From NCBI GenBank assembly GCA_963736425.1, contig CAVTOX010000027.1:1-64000 (forward strand): a stretch of DNA of 64,000 nt. Direction: 5' to 3'. Position 1 is the stretch's first letter; every line of letters begins with the position of its first letter. Both the position numbers and the translations under genes were made by a program. The DNA is from Prado023 sp963736425 (lineage in GTDB: Bacteria > Actinomycetota > Actinomycetes > S36-B12 > CAIYMF01). The notes under the pieces were generated by a model. It saw only the letters and a program-made list of their open reading frames with translations. It did not search any database and was not told where the DNA came from. Positions 8,572 through 17,305 of this stretch are shown here, piece after piece.

Positions 8572-8979
8572 TCAGGCGCTGCGGCCCTGGGTGCGGGCGG
8601 TGATCTGGTACTTGGCGAACAGCTTGTCGCGGGACGCCCGCCACTTGGCCAGCTCGGCCTGCATCGCGGTCCGCTTACTGGCGGTCAGCCTCACGGTGGT
8701 CCCACGGCCCTGACCGCGGGCGCGCTGGCCCGCGCCCTGGCCCTGCCCGGAGGTGGGCGGCGTCTTGCCGTACTTCTTCATGATCGCGTCACGCTGGACC
8801 TTCAGCTCGGTCATCTCCTTGAGGAACGCATCGTGGTCAGCGGTCGACAGGGAGGCTGCCGGCCCGGTGCCCGGGCACGGCTCGGTGGTGGCCGCGTTGG
8901 CGGTCCCCGCTGCGAGGGTCAGCAGGGCTGCGGTGGCGAGGCCGGCGACCCCGGTGGTGGCGATCTGGCGGATTCTCAT
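8572..8979 (-). CDS. Small secreted protein, 135 aa
   Basis: The N-terminus MRIRQIATTGVAGLATAALL followed by TLAAGTANAATT is a Sec signal peptide with a likely cleavage after ANA. The mature part is charged and helical (ADHDAFLKEMTELKVQRDAI and a similar C-terminal helix ELAKWRASRDKLFAKY). The centre is Gly/Gln/Arg-rich (SGQGQGAGQRARGQGR). The ATG at 8979 has GAAGGAG about 8 nt upstream. I do not recognise a family. It lies divergent from the two-component genes that follow, which could respond to envelope conditions. Confidence 0.65.
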   Translation of the reverse strand: MRIRQIATTGVAGLATAALLTLAAGTANAATTEPCPGTGPAASLSTADHDAFLKEMTELKVQRDAIMKKYGKTPPTSGQGQGAGQRARGQGRGTTVRLTASKRTAMQAELAKWRASRDKLFAKYQITARTQGRSA

Positions 8980-9162
8980 GATGGGTGCTCCTTCTCGTGA
9001 GGGCGGATGTCGTCCACCGGTCATGCTGCCGGGCGTGCCTGCCGGCGAAAGGGACGCTTCCGGGAGGTTTGCTGGAGATCAGCTCAGGGACGTGTAAGGC
9101 GCGCCGAAGGTCCTGACGAGGCCACCGGCTGTGGCGGTGGCGTGTGGCAGGCTGCAGGGACC

Positions 9163-9855
9163 ATGAGCACCACCGCACCGGGCCCGAGGGTCCTCGTCGT
9201 TGACGACGAGGACAACGTGGCCTTCCTGATCTCCTCCGCGCTGCGCCTGGCCGGCTACGAGACCCTGATCGCGACCTCGGGCACGCAGGCCGTCGAGGAG
9301 GTGGGCCGGTTCGCGCCGCACGTGATCGTCCTGGACATCATGCTCCCCGACATCGACGGGTTCGAGGTCCTGCGCCGGATCCGCTCCGGGGGTGCCACGA
9401 CCCCGGTGCTGTTCGTCACCGCCCGTCAGGCCACCACGGACCGGGTCCGCGGGCTGACCAGTGGTGGGGATGACTACATCGTCAAGCCGTTCGAGCTCGA
9501 GGAGCTGGTGGCCCGGGTGCAGGTCGCGCTGCGCCGCGCCGGGCTGGGTGGGTCTGCCTCCCGGATGGCGGTCGGTGACCTGGCGCTGGACCTGGACTCC
9601 CGGCGGGTCTGGCGCGGTGAGGTTGAGGCGCACCTGACCGCAACGGAGTTCAACCTGCTGCGGGTGCTGATGGCCAACGCGGGCCGGGTCGTGACCCGTG
9701 AGCAGATCCTCGACTCGGTGTGGCAGTACGACTTCAACGGCGAGTCCAGCATCATCGAGTCATTCATCCGCAACCTGCGCCGGAAGGTCGACTCCATCGA
9801 ACCGAAGCTGATCCACACCGTCCGCGGCGTCGGCTACAGCATCCGGGAGCCGTGA
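9163..9855 (+). CDS. OmpR-family response regulator
   Basis: The receiver domain shows the acidic pair at residues 14-15 (VVDDED), phosphoacceptor Asp58 (VLDIMLPDIDG), a conserved Thr in VTARQ and Lys in IVKPFE. A winged-helix DNA-binding domain follows (TATEFNLLRVLMANAGRVVT, ending VRGVGYSIREP). The 230-residue length is normal. It resembles TcrX/TrcR-type regulators. Its TGA overlaps the ATG of the adjacent histidine kinase gene, its evident partner. The signal sensed is not evident from the sequence. Confidence 0.9.
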   Translation: MSTTAPGPRVLVVDDEDNVAFLISSALRLAGYETLIATSGTQAVEEVGRFAPHVIVLDIMLPDIDGFEVLRRIRSGGATTPVLFVTARQATTDRVRGLTSGGDDYIVKPFELEELVARVQVALRRAGLGGSASRMAVGDLALDLDSRRVWRGEVEAHLTATEFNLLRVLMANAGRVVTREQILDSVWQYDFNGESSIIESFIRNLRRKVDSIEPKLIHTVRGVGYSIREP

Positions 9856-11222
9856 TGTCGCTGCGGGCCCGGATGCTCGCGGGCCTGGCGATCATCGCCG
9901 GCCTGCTGGTCGCCGCGGGCCTGCTGATCCTCAACATCCAGCAGGACTTCCTCGTCAGCCAACTCGACGAACGGATGAGCCGCCAGGTCGTCAACGCCAC
10001 CGCCGCGGTGGCCGACGGCACCGTGGCCCCGGCGGAGGCCGGGCAGCCGCGCCGGGCCCGCGGGATGGCGGACCTGTACCTGGGGCATCCTGGCCCCCAG
10101 CGGGCTGACCACTCTCGACACCCCCGCCACCGATCCCGGGCTCACCCCCGTGCTCGACGCCGCCGACCCACCCGCGTCGCCGGCCACGGTCCCCGCGACC
10201 GGAGGCGAGGCGGCACAGATGCGGATCCTGACCACCACCCTGCCCTCGGGCGACACGCTGGTCCTGGGCCGCTCGATGGCCGACATCGACGCGACGCTGA
10301 CCGGCCTGCGCACCACGCTGCTGATCGTCGGCGCCGTCCTGCTCACCGTCATCGCGCTGGTGTTCTGGTGGATGCGCCGCCTCGGCCTGGACCCCATCCT
10401 GCGGGTCACGCGGGTGGCCCGGTCGATCACCTCGGGGGACACCAGCCAACGCGTCGAAGCCTTCCCCGTCGGCACCGAGGCCCACGACCTCGGCACCGCG
10501 TTCAACCAGCTCGTCGAGACCAACGAGTCCACCCAGGCCCGGCTGCGCCAGTTCGTCGCCGACGCCTCCCACGAGCTGCGCACCCCGTTGGTCACGCTGA
10601 AGGGGTACGCCGCGCTCCACAGCGCCGGGGGACTGGCCGACGAGGCGAGCACCGACGATGCGATGCGCCGGATCAAGCAGGAGGCCAACCGCATGGGCCG
10701 CCTGGTCGAGGACCTGCTCCTGCTCACCGAGATGGACCAGGGCCCGCTGCAGGCCACGGAGCCGGTCGACGTCGTGGAGATCCTCACCGACCTCGCCGGC
10801 GACCTCGAGGTGATCGACCCCGAGCGGGTCGGTGTCGGTGGACATGCCCGAATCGGCCATCGTGACAGGGGACCGGGATCGGCTCACCCAGGTGTTCGCC
10901 GGCCTGACGACCAACGCCCTGCGCCACACCCCACCCGGGACCCCGATCGACCTGCGCGTCCGCCAGAACCCCACGACGGTCCGCGTCGAGGTCACCGACC
11001 ACGGGCCCGGAATCGCCCCCGACGACCTGCCCAAGGTGTTCGACCGGTTCTACCGGGCCGACGTCGCCCGCGCCCGCGCCTCCGGGGGCAGCGGGCTGGG
11101 CCTGGCGATCGCCTCCGCGATCGTGCACGCGCACGGCGGCACGGTCGGGGTCGAGAGCCCACCCGGGCGAGGGAGCCACCTTCTGGGTGGAGCTACCCGC
11201 GGCGGGTGAGCCGTCCGAGTAG
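9855..11222 (+). CDS. Two-component histidine kinase (frameshifted)
   Basis: This membrane kinase is the partner of the preceding regulator. Segments in order are TM1 (MLAGLAIIAGLLVAAGLLIL), an extracytoplasmic region, TM2 (LLIVGAVLLTVIALVFWW), HAMP, the phosphoacceptor site FVADASHELRTPL, and the ATPase domain (LTTNALRHTPPGTP, DHGPGIAPDD, GGSGLGLAIASAIVHAHGG). The frame changes near 10080, 10835 and 11175, yet every domain is present and the end reads FWVELPAAGEPSE. Single-base indels in the sequence are the simplest explanation. Confidence 0.82.
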
Positions 11223-11249
11223 GGCGTTACGCGAACTGCCGTTCCGCGA

Positions 11250-11987
11250 TCAGGCGTTGCGCTGGAACGCTGCCAAGTGCCGTTCGCTGCCGGCGAGCAG
11301 GTTCTCGAGCACGGTGGTCACGTCCGCGGGTGCCGCCATCTCCAGGGCGTCCTTCAGGTCAGCGATGTCGGCGTTCTCCACGGCGATGCCCGCGTCGATC
11401 GCCCCCGCGCGGTCAGTGCCGACCTGTGCCGCCAGGTCCGCGTACATGCCCGTCAACTCGTCATCGGAGAACTCCCCGGACGCCGCGTTCGCGGTCGGGT
11501 CGGCAACGTCATACCGGTCGAGGAGCACCTGCAGCTCGGCCATGTGGTTCGACTCCGACCGGTTGATGTTGACGAACACCCGGTCGCCGTACGTCATCGA
11601 TCGCCAGGGCGTAGACGTCCCGGGCGAGCTGCTCCTCCTGGACCATGAACGCGAGCATGTCGGCCACGTCGGCGCTGATCGTTGCGTTCGGAACGGCTGG
11701 TGGGATGTCGCTCCCATGCATCGCCGCGCCCGATCCCTGGCGCCCTGAACCGGGTCCCTGTCCACCAGCACCGTGCCCCCGGGAGCCGTCAGTGCGCCCC
11801 CAGCCTCCGAACGGGCCACGAGATCCGTCCTGCGACGGCGAGCCAACTGCTGTGCCCCGGCCGTTCCCATTCCCGCGGATCCGTTGCCGTGTCCAAGCCA
11901 CGGGCCGGTCGCCGCCGCAGCTGCTCCTGCCACCCCAATCACGCACACCGCAGCGAACGCGGCGGCCGCTCCTGTCCTCGTGCTCAT
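11250..11987 (-). CDS. DUF2202 ferritin-like secreted protein (frameshifted)
   Basis: The protein has a signal peptide (MSTRTGAAAAFAAVCVIGVA) and a C-terminal DUF2202 domain. The domain starts in another frame with ISADVADMLAFMVQEEQLAR and DVYALA, then continues in the original frame with NINRSESNHMAELQVLLDRY and AGIAVENADIADLKDALEMA. Members are small helical-bundle proteins with Glu/His residues resembling ferritin-like metal sites. The role is unknown. Two frame breaks (near 11890 and 11600) are needed to join the parts. It converges with the histidine kinase gene. Confidence 0.7.
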   Translation of the reverse strand: MSTRTGAAAAFAAVCVIGVAGAAAAATGPWLGHGNGSAGMGTAGAQQLARRRRTDLVARSEAGGALTAPGGTVLVDRDPVQGARDRARRCMGATSHQPFRTQRSAPTWPTCSRSWSRRSSSPGTSTPWRSMTYGDRVFVNINRSESNHMAELQVLLDRYDVADPTANAASGEFSDDELTGMYADLAAQVGTDRAGAIDAGIAVENADIADLKDALEMAAPADVTTVLENLLAGSERHLAAFQRNA

Positions 11988-12285
11988 CTGAGCTCACCCC
12001 TTCCAGGTGCTCTGAGGGCTTGCGTCGTCCAATTGACCGGCAGTGCCGGGTGCGACCAGGCCCCCTGTTCGCTTCCACAGTGCCGGGGGACCCTGCAGGC
12101 AGCGAGGACGTGGGCAGGCGATCTGCTGGAGGTCCGGATCGGGACACGTAAACGCTGCGGAGGTTGACACCCAGCAGCAAAGGGTCGTGCTTGCCGAGCG
12201 GGGAATGTGCCGGGCAACGACCGCCTCCGGGCGTGGGCGCCGCAACGGTGAAACTCGTCCCGGCGCTGGGCGGTGCCCCGCGGGC
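11988..12285. other. Intergenic stretch without a supported gene
   Basis: This 298-base gap between two minus-strand genes shows only overlapping GC-driven open frames with no start context or family match. The promoter of the DUF2202 gene should lie near its left end. No hairpin stands out. Confidence 0.5.
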
Positions 12286-13197
12286 TCAGCCCGCCCGGAT
12301 CCCTTGACTACCGGGGGTTTCGATCAGCCCGGCCTCCTCGAGGAACCGCACGAGGTCGGGCCCAGCCGATTCGAGGGCGTGGGCGCTGAAGTGGTCGCCA
12401 TCGGGCACCACGACCAGAGTGCTGCGTTCGGGGGCCTGGGCATGCAGCCGGTAGGCATCGGATACGGGAACGGTGCTGTCGAGCAGCCCGTGCACGAGCA
12501 GCACCGGGGCCCGGACCCGCCCAAGGGTGTGCACGGGGGCGAACTCGGTGAACCGATGCCCGATGGTGTGCTCGACGTACCGCAGGGCCAAGCCCGTCAA
12601 CGGGCCGGGCAGCCGGTGTCGTAGCCGCTGGGCCATGAACGAGCTCGGGTCGGCCATGGAGGCAAGCGAAACCACTGCCGCGATATCTGGGTCGGCGGAG
12701 GCCACGAACAGGCACGCGCCGGCTCCCACCGAATGCCCAACGAGCACGATCCGGGATGCGTCCACCTGCGGTGCCGACCGCATCCAGCCCAACGCGGCGC
12801 GGACGTCCTCGGCGAACGCGGGCATCGAGGCGACGTCCCCGTCGTCGCTGCGCCCGTGTCCGCGGGCATCGAGCAGGAGCACGTGCAGCCCAAGGGCGCC
12901 CAGCTTCTCGGAGACGGGGAGCATGTCGATGGCGCTCCCACCCCATCCGTGCACCACCAGGGCAGCCGCGCCCGAGTGCGTCGACGGGGACTCGATCAGC
13001 CACCCGCGCAGCCTCGCGCCACCGGTGCCCACGATGTCGATGTCGAGGGCGGCCGGGGGAACCCTGCCGGGATCGCCTGATGTGTGCCGTCGCGGCGGAT
13101 GCCCGTACTTGCTCCTGACCCCACGGCCGGCAGCCAGTAGGCCCGCACCGACCAGTGCGGCGGTGCCACCCGCCACTGCCCAGCCGCGAGATGTCAT
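12286..13197 (-). CDS. Alpha/beta hydrolase, 303 aa
   Basis: The protein has an N-terminal membrane anchor (TSRGWAVAGGTAALVGAGLL) and then an alpha/beta hydrolase fold. HGWGG supplies the oxyanion region, GHSVGAGA is the nucleophile elbow with the catalytic Ser, LVHGLLDSTVPVSDA carries the acid, and VPDGDHFSAH carries the His. The substrate is unknown; esterase or peptidase activity is possible. It is the last gene of a minus-strand group with the GNAT-AAA+ gene, separated by 37 bases. The gene is intact. Confidence 0.8.
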   Translation of the reverse strand: MTSRGWAVAGGTAALVGAGLLAAGRGVRSKYGHPPRRHTSGDPGRVPPAALDIDIVGTGGARLRGWLIESPSTHSGAAALVVHGWGGSAIDMLPVSEKLGALGLHVLLLDARGHGRSDDGDVASMPAFAEDVRAALGWMRSAPQVDASRIVLVGHSVGAGACLFVASADPDIAAVVSLASMADPSSFMAQRLRHRLPGPLTGLALRYVEHTIGHRFTEFAPVHTLGRVRAPVLLVHGLLDSTVPVSDAYRLHAQAPERSTLVVVPDGDHFSAHALESAGPDLVRFLEEAGLIETPGSQGIRAG

Positions 13198-13234
13198 CTG
13201 GTCATCCGATCGCTGATCCTGCCGGCACTGTCCC

Positions 13235-14524
13235 TCAGGACCTGCCGAAGCGCTCGATGTCCTCGTCGAAGTCCCGCCGCATCCCCGACGTCACGGTCGG
13301 CCGGATGTCGCGCAGCGCCGTCACGTAGTCCGCCGTGCTGGCGCCCGGCTCGGCGACGTCGTGGCCCCCGACGACCTCGCGCTCGAAGGACAGCTGCGCC
13401 GCGATCCGGGCCGCGTGCTCGATGTCCGCCGGGGTGAAGCCCTCCGTGCCAACCACCAGGGCGTCCACGTCGACATCCGCGCGCCCTGTGCGCGCGACGA
13501 ACCGCTGCCACAGGGCCGCACGCGCGTGGGCGTCCGGGGGTCCGACAGGGATGAGGTAGTCGAACCGGCCCGGACGCAGGAACGCCGAATCCAAGGAGCG
13601 AACGGAGTTCGTGGCAGCCACCAGCAACCTCGTCTGGTGCTCGCGGAACGCCGGGATCAGCTTGAGCAGCTCGTTGGTCACGCCGTGGGCCGCGGTCGTC
13701 GGGTTGTCCCCGCGCTGTGGGGCGATCTCCTCAACCTCGTCGAGGAACACCACCACCCGCTCCAAGTCGTTGATCAGGGCGAACACCTCGCGCAACGCAT
13801 TTGCCAGCCCACCTTCGGCACCGGAGAGCCGGGAGGGGAACACCTCGACGAACGGCCACGCCAGGCGGGAGGCGATCCCGCGGGCGAACGTAGTCTTTCC
13901 GGTGCCCGGCGGGCCGAACAGCACGATCGCGTGCGGCGGAAGCACGCCGTGGGCGGCGGCCCGTTCCGGGTGCGCCAGGGGCAGGACCACGCGGTTCTCG
14001 ATGATCCCCTTCTCCCGCTCCATCCCGCTGATCCGGTCCCACAGACCGCTGGGCAGACGACGGACCCGACCGCCGAGCCCCTCGAGGACCGAAGCCTCAC
14101 CCGGGCCGAGGCCCTCCAACTTCTCGAAGTAGGCAGTCGCGGGTTTGCGAAGGTACCCGGCATTGACCAGACCCTCGCTGAACTGCTCCTCGTCGGGCAG
14201 CACGTAGGCCATCCGCCGAGCGCCCCGCTCCACGCTGATCCGCTCGATCTCGGTGAGCAGCGCCGAGGTCATCTGGAAACCCCGGAACTCAGGGAGCCGC
14301 CCGATCCGCATCACCCAGGCCCGATCGGCGGCGACGGTCGCCACGCACGCGCCCACGATGCGCCCCCCGCTGGTGGCCACGACCGCCGGCTGGCGCCCAT
14401 TGAGCGCGCCGACGCATTCGGCCAAGCTGAACACGCTCGGGGTCGCGGGACCGCCCACGCTCTCCCAAAGACGCATGACGCCCTCGAGGTCGTTGTGCTG
14501 GTACTCCCGGATGATCCACGTCAC
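13235..14524 (-). CDS. GNAT-AAA+ ATPase fusion protein, 429 aa
   Basis: Residues 1 to about 150 form an acetyltransferase-like GNAT domain (IIREYQHNDLEGVMRLWESV, with RIGRLPEFRGFQMTSALL as the acetyl-CoA region). Residues from about 190 form an AAA+ ATPase: Walker A FGPPGTGKTTFARG, Walker B VVFLDEVEEIA, and a second region of homology AATNSVRSLDSAFLRPGRFD with an Arg finger. The AAA part resembles the FtsH/Cdc48 class, but no protease domain follows. I do not recognise a characterised homologue. It may remodel a target protein in a way tied to acetylation or acetyl-CoA binding, which is inference. The single reading frame is intact across both domains. Confidence 0.8.
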   Translation of the reverse strand: MTWIIREYQHNDLEGVMRLWESVGGPATPSVFSLAECVGALNGRQPAVVATSGGRIVGACVATVAADRAWVMRIGRLPEFRGFQMTSALLTEIERISVERGARRMAYVLPDEEQFSEGLVNAGYLRKPATAYFEKLEGLGPGEASVLEGLGGRVRRLPSGLWDRISGMEREKGIIENRVVLPLAHPERAAAHGVLPPHAIVLFGPPGTGKTTFARGIASRLAWPFVEVFPSRLSGAEGGLANALREVFALINDLERVVVFLDEVEEIAPQRGDNPTTAAHGVTNELLKLIPAFREHQTRLLVAATNSVRSLDSAFLRPGRFDYLIPVGPPDAHARAALWQRFVARTGRADVDVDALVVGTEGFTPADIEHAARIAAQLSFEREVVGGHDVAEPGASTADYVTALRDIRPTVTSGMRRDFDEDIERFGRS

Positions 14525-14713
14525 CCGGTCAGGCTACGACCCGGCAGCCCGCGGATGTCGGGCGCTGCCCGCTTCGGGGGCGACGTGGAGGTGAAGCGAA
14601 GCCCAGAAGGGGCACCAGACCGGCAAGGCCCACCGCCGGGGTGAACCTGCACAAGGGGGACCCCCGCGTTCGCGGACCGCGACGCCGCGTTCGATTGACC
14701 TGTCGCTCGTCTG

Positions 14714-15556
14714 TCAGCTCTTGTGCTGCCCCGAGGTCGTCACGCTGGGTCGTAACGGTCGCGCAGGACGGCCCAGCAGCGCGCGCCAGCTCATCGCTGG
14801 GCGCAGCGGTCCGGTGCGGATCGCGATCGCCGTGACCGCCACTCCGGTCACTGCGGCTGCGGCATGTCCCAGGTCCCAGATGGTCGGCCCGGTCACGATC
14901 GGCACCGCGACGAGCACGCTGATCAGGACCAGCAGGAGGAGCATCCGGCCACGAGTTGCGGCCAGGAGGAGGTAACCGGCCATCGTGCCGACGAGTACGT
15001 AGGAGACCCCGACATCCGAGGCGACGGAAGTGTCGGCGGGCAGCCAGCCGGAGCGGATCCCGACCCAGATGACCGCGACGGTCGCCAGCGTCGCCAGGAC
15101 GTGGCTGCTCACCGCCACGACGATGGTGCGCGGGGAGCCGATCCGGTGCTCGAGTCGCGCAGTCACCAGCACGAAGCCCAGCACGTACAGCAGGTAGCCC
15201 ATGGAGAGCTCGGCCACCAGGAAGGCCGAGCCGAACAGGACCCGGCCAGGCCCTTCGATCATCCCGCGGATGTTGGTCGAGTTGGCCGCGACCGCCGTCT
15301 GGACGTCCTTCTCGGCGGTCGTCTGCTGCAGTACGGAGGTGACCGTGATGATGGCCAGGTACACGCCGGTGGCCGGCGCACGGCGCAGCCACTCCCGGAT
15401 GGCCGCCACGCCCGGATCCAACCGCTCACGCAGGACCACCCCATGCCCCCGCCGGGCCAAGCCCACCAGGACGAACCAGGCGACTGACGTGGCCGCCAGC
15501 AGGGCAACGTAGTAGATGACGTGACCGGGGACCTCGGGAACCGTCGCCGTCGTCAT
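14714..15556 (-). CDS. Rhomboid-like membrane protein, 280 aa
   Basis: The protein has about six membrane spans (starting VIYYVALLAATSVAWFVLVG). The segment DVGVSYVLVGTMAGYLL contains a GxSx-type serine and a later helix holds DLGHAAA with a possible His partner, as in actinobacterial rhomboid-like proteins. A further short motif, NSTNIRGM, lies in the extracytoplasmic loop. Whether it is an active intramembrane protease is unclear. It stands alone, 189 bases from the next minus-strand gene. That short gap has a GGGGGACCCCC stem that might terminate it. Confidence 0.65.
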   Translation of the reverse strand: MTTATVPEVPGHVIYYVALLAATSVAWFVLVGLARRGHGVVLRERLDPGVAAIREWLRRAPATGVYLAIITVTSVLQQTTAEKDVQTAVAANSTNIRGMIEGPGRVLFGSAFLVAELSMGYLLYVLGFVLVTARLEHRIGSPRTIVVAVSSHVLATLATVAVIWVGIRSGWLPADTSVASDVGVSYVLVGTMAGYLLLAATRGRMLLLLVLISVLVAVPIVTGPTIWDLGHAAAAVTGVAVTAIAIRTGPLRPAMSWRALLGRPARPLRPSVTTSGQHKS

Positions 15557-15941
15557 CGTGCCCCCGATCGGGTTCGGACCGCCGTACCCGGAACCCGCGG
15601 GAGCCGACGGGCAGCGTGGGATCGATCATAAGGGGGCCGTCACGTCGCCGTCGGAGGGCACATCGGATCGGAGTAGCACGGGTCAGATGCTGGCGGTCAG
15701 CAACGTGGTGATCTCGGCGGTGTCGGGAACCCGGACCGCGACCAGGACCTGCTCGTCGACGACCAGACCGGGCCTCAGGCATCGACTCTGCACGAACTTC
15801 CGCCCGCCGCCGGTCTGGTCCTGCCTCTGAGGACTCGTAGCTTGCGGCTGGTGACACCGACCCGAGCACCGGGCCCTTCGGAACGACATGGCGATCGCCA
15901 AGGAGCCGACCGGGTAGCGGCGGATCCTGATGCGTTCCGGC
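15557..15941. other. Intergenic stretch, possible gene remnant
   Basis: This 385-base gap holds the promoter side of the rhomboid-like gene. On the minus strand a short open piece reads RPGLVVDEQVLVAVRVPDTA and ends at 15683, which looks protein-like but has no start or family match. I see no RNA gene or strong hairpin. Confidence 0.4.
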
Positions 15942-16322
15942 TCAGATCTCGACGAAGACCTCGTCACCCTCGACGGACACCGGGTAGGTGGTCAGCGGCG
16001 CCGGCTTGCGGCCGACCGCGATCACCCGCCGCGACCACCGGGGAACGGAGCGTCCAGCGATGCCGGCCGCCCAGTCGAGGTTCTCACCGGTCCTGACCAC
16101 GAACGTCGAGTTGTGCCAGGGGCAGGTGACCACCCCGTCGGCGTAGTGCTTACCTCCGGGCCCCGAGGTCAGTGACAGGCCCAGGTGAGGGCACTTGTTG
16201 TGCGCGGCGCAGACCCCCTCCTCGTCCCGGCTGACGATGAGCTTCGTCCCCTCGACCTCGACCTCGCTCAGGATGCCCGGGGTGAAGTCCTCGACCCTAC
16301 CGATGCGAACCCTGCGCGCCAT
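15942..16322 (-). CDS. Rieske [2Fe-2S] protein, 126 aa
   Basis: This is a stand-alone Rieske ferredoxin. The two ligand pairs are visible as NKCPHLG (CxH) and CPWHNS (CxxH), 18-20 residues apart. The start MARRVRIGRVEDFTPG was chosen because the open frame upstream has no family character. It resembles the small NirD/dioxygenase ferredoxin type and probably carries electrons for an oxygenase or reductase encoded elsewhere. No such partner is next to it. The gene is intact. Confidence 0.85.
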   Translation of the reverse strand: MARRVRIGRVEDFTPGILSEVEVEGTKLIVSRDEEGVCAAHNKCPHLGLSLTSGPGGKHYADGVVTCPWHNSTFVVRTGENLDWAAGIAGRSVPRWSRRVIAVGRKPAPLTTYPVSVEGDEVFVEI

Positions 16323-16551
16323 CGCTGCTTCCCTCCTGCTCAGCCCCTCGATCGACGCTACCAGCGCACCTGTTGCGGGTTCGGGCCGCCTCCACCTGGT
16401 GGGCCTTCCAGAAGTAGCGGCCGGGAATCCACGCATATGGACATGGACCCGACTACTCCAAGTAGCTTCAGCCTGATCGGTAACGCTCAGACGAGTTCTC
16501 GTCTTCGTTGAGGCCTAGCGACGCCGCGGGATGTGGACCTGGCCACCCGCG

Positions 16552-16947
16552 CTATCCCGCGGTGTCCACGGATTCGGGGGTCCGGCACGCAGCCGTGGCC
16601 CCGGGCAGCCGGTACCGCTGCTGGTACATGTGCGGCCCGACGGCCGCGAATGCGTGGCGGACCCCGGGGGCGAGCATGAGCGCGCCGGCCAGCCGGAACG
16701 GCGGCCGGGACATCCGCAGCAGCTCGGCAACGGACTGCGGGCCGACCACGTGGCTGCCGTCGGGCCGGACGAGCACGGGACCACGGAGAACCTCGTCCGG
16801 CCCGATGCCCAGGGCGTCGAGATCCTCCGACTGGTAGGGGCGTACGTCGGCCGGCGGGGCGACCCGGGTCCGGATCCTCGCCGCAGCCCGGTCGCAGGGG
16901 CCGCAGTCACCGTCGAAGAGCCACAGGGGGGTTCGCATCTCAGTCAT
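16552..16947 (-). CDS. DUF393 (DCC-type thiol) protein, 131 aa
   Basis: The N-terminus LWLFDGDCGPCDRAAARI carries the CxxC motif of the DUF393 / thiol-disulfide oxidoreductase DCC family, within a thioredoxin-like start. The rest (RPDGSHVVGPQSVAELLRMS, YQQRYRLPG) fits the family length. A TATAAT box lies inside the palindrome just upstream, with only six bases (GGTGGG) between it and the ATG at 16947, so the mRNA is probably leaderless. A second in-frame ATG lies three codons on. The operator suggests copper- or persulfide-controlled expression. Confidence 0.8.
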   Translation of the reverse strand: MTEMRTPLWLFDGDCGPCDRAAARIRTRVAPPADVRPYQSEDLDALGIGPDEVLRGPVLVRPDGSHVVGPQSVAELLRMSRPPFRLAGALMLAPGVRHAFAAVGPHMYQQRYRLPGATAACRTPESVDTAG

Positions 16948-16953
16948 CCCACC

Positions 16954-16975
16954 ATTATACCCCTAGGGGTATAAT
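16954..16975. promoter_or_regulatory. CsoR/CstR-type operator overlapping a -10 box
   Basis: This is a perfect 22-bp palindrome with half-site ATTATACCCCT and its exact complement. Its core ATACCCCTAGGGGTAT matches the published CsoR/CstR-family operator form. On the minus strand it ends in TATAAT, an ideal -10 box for the DUF393 gene. A repressor bound here would block the promoter directly. Confidence 0.8.
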
Positions 16976-17022
16976 CGTTCACCGGACCGCATCGGTCCCC
17001 GTGGCGCTATGAGGTCACGGCT

Positions 17023-17305
17023 GTGTTCTTTGGCGGTAAGTGGCAGGGCTTCTTGGGGGCTATTTGGCAGATGCGGTTCAAGGACACCCTGGCCGCACGG
17101 CCCGACCTGATGACCCAGTGGTTCGCCCTCCTCCGAGGACCGGCAACGCGACCGCCCACGTGCCTGGCTAGCCGACCACGGCTACGCCGCCAGCCCCCGC
17201 CCCACCAGCAGAGACCTGGCACGCCCTGATCAGTCAAGGCGGTGCCCCATAGCAGCCGCCTATCGCACACATGGTGGTCGTTCGTCCGGTGCCGCTCAGG
17301 GGTAG
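17023..17305 (+). pseudogene. Small hypothetical protein, apparently frameshifted
   Basis: From a GTG at 17023 one frame reads FFGGKWQGFLGAIWQMRFKD then TLAARPDLMTQWFALL. After a shift near 17135 another frame reads EDRQRDRPRAWLADHGYAAS and PRPTSRDLARPDQSRR to a TAG at 17303-17305. Both parts look protein-like and join smoothly if one base is adjusted. I do not recognise the family. The end overlaps the 3' end of trmO on the other strand. It could be an intact small gene with an indel or a true remnant. Confidence 0.4.
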
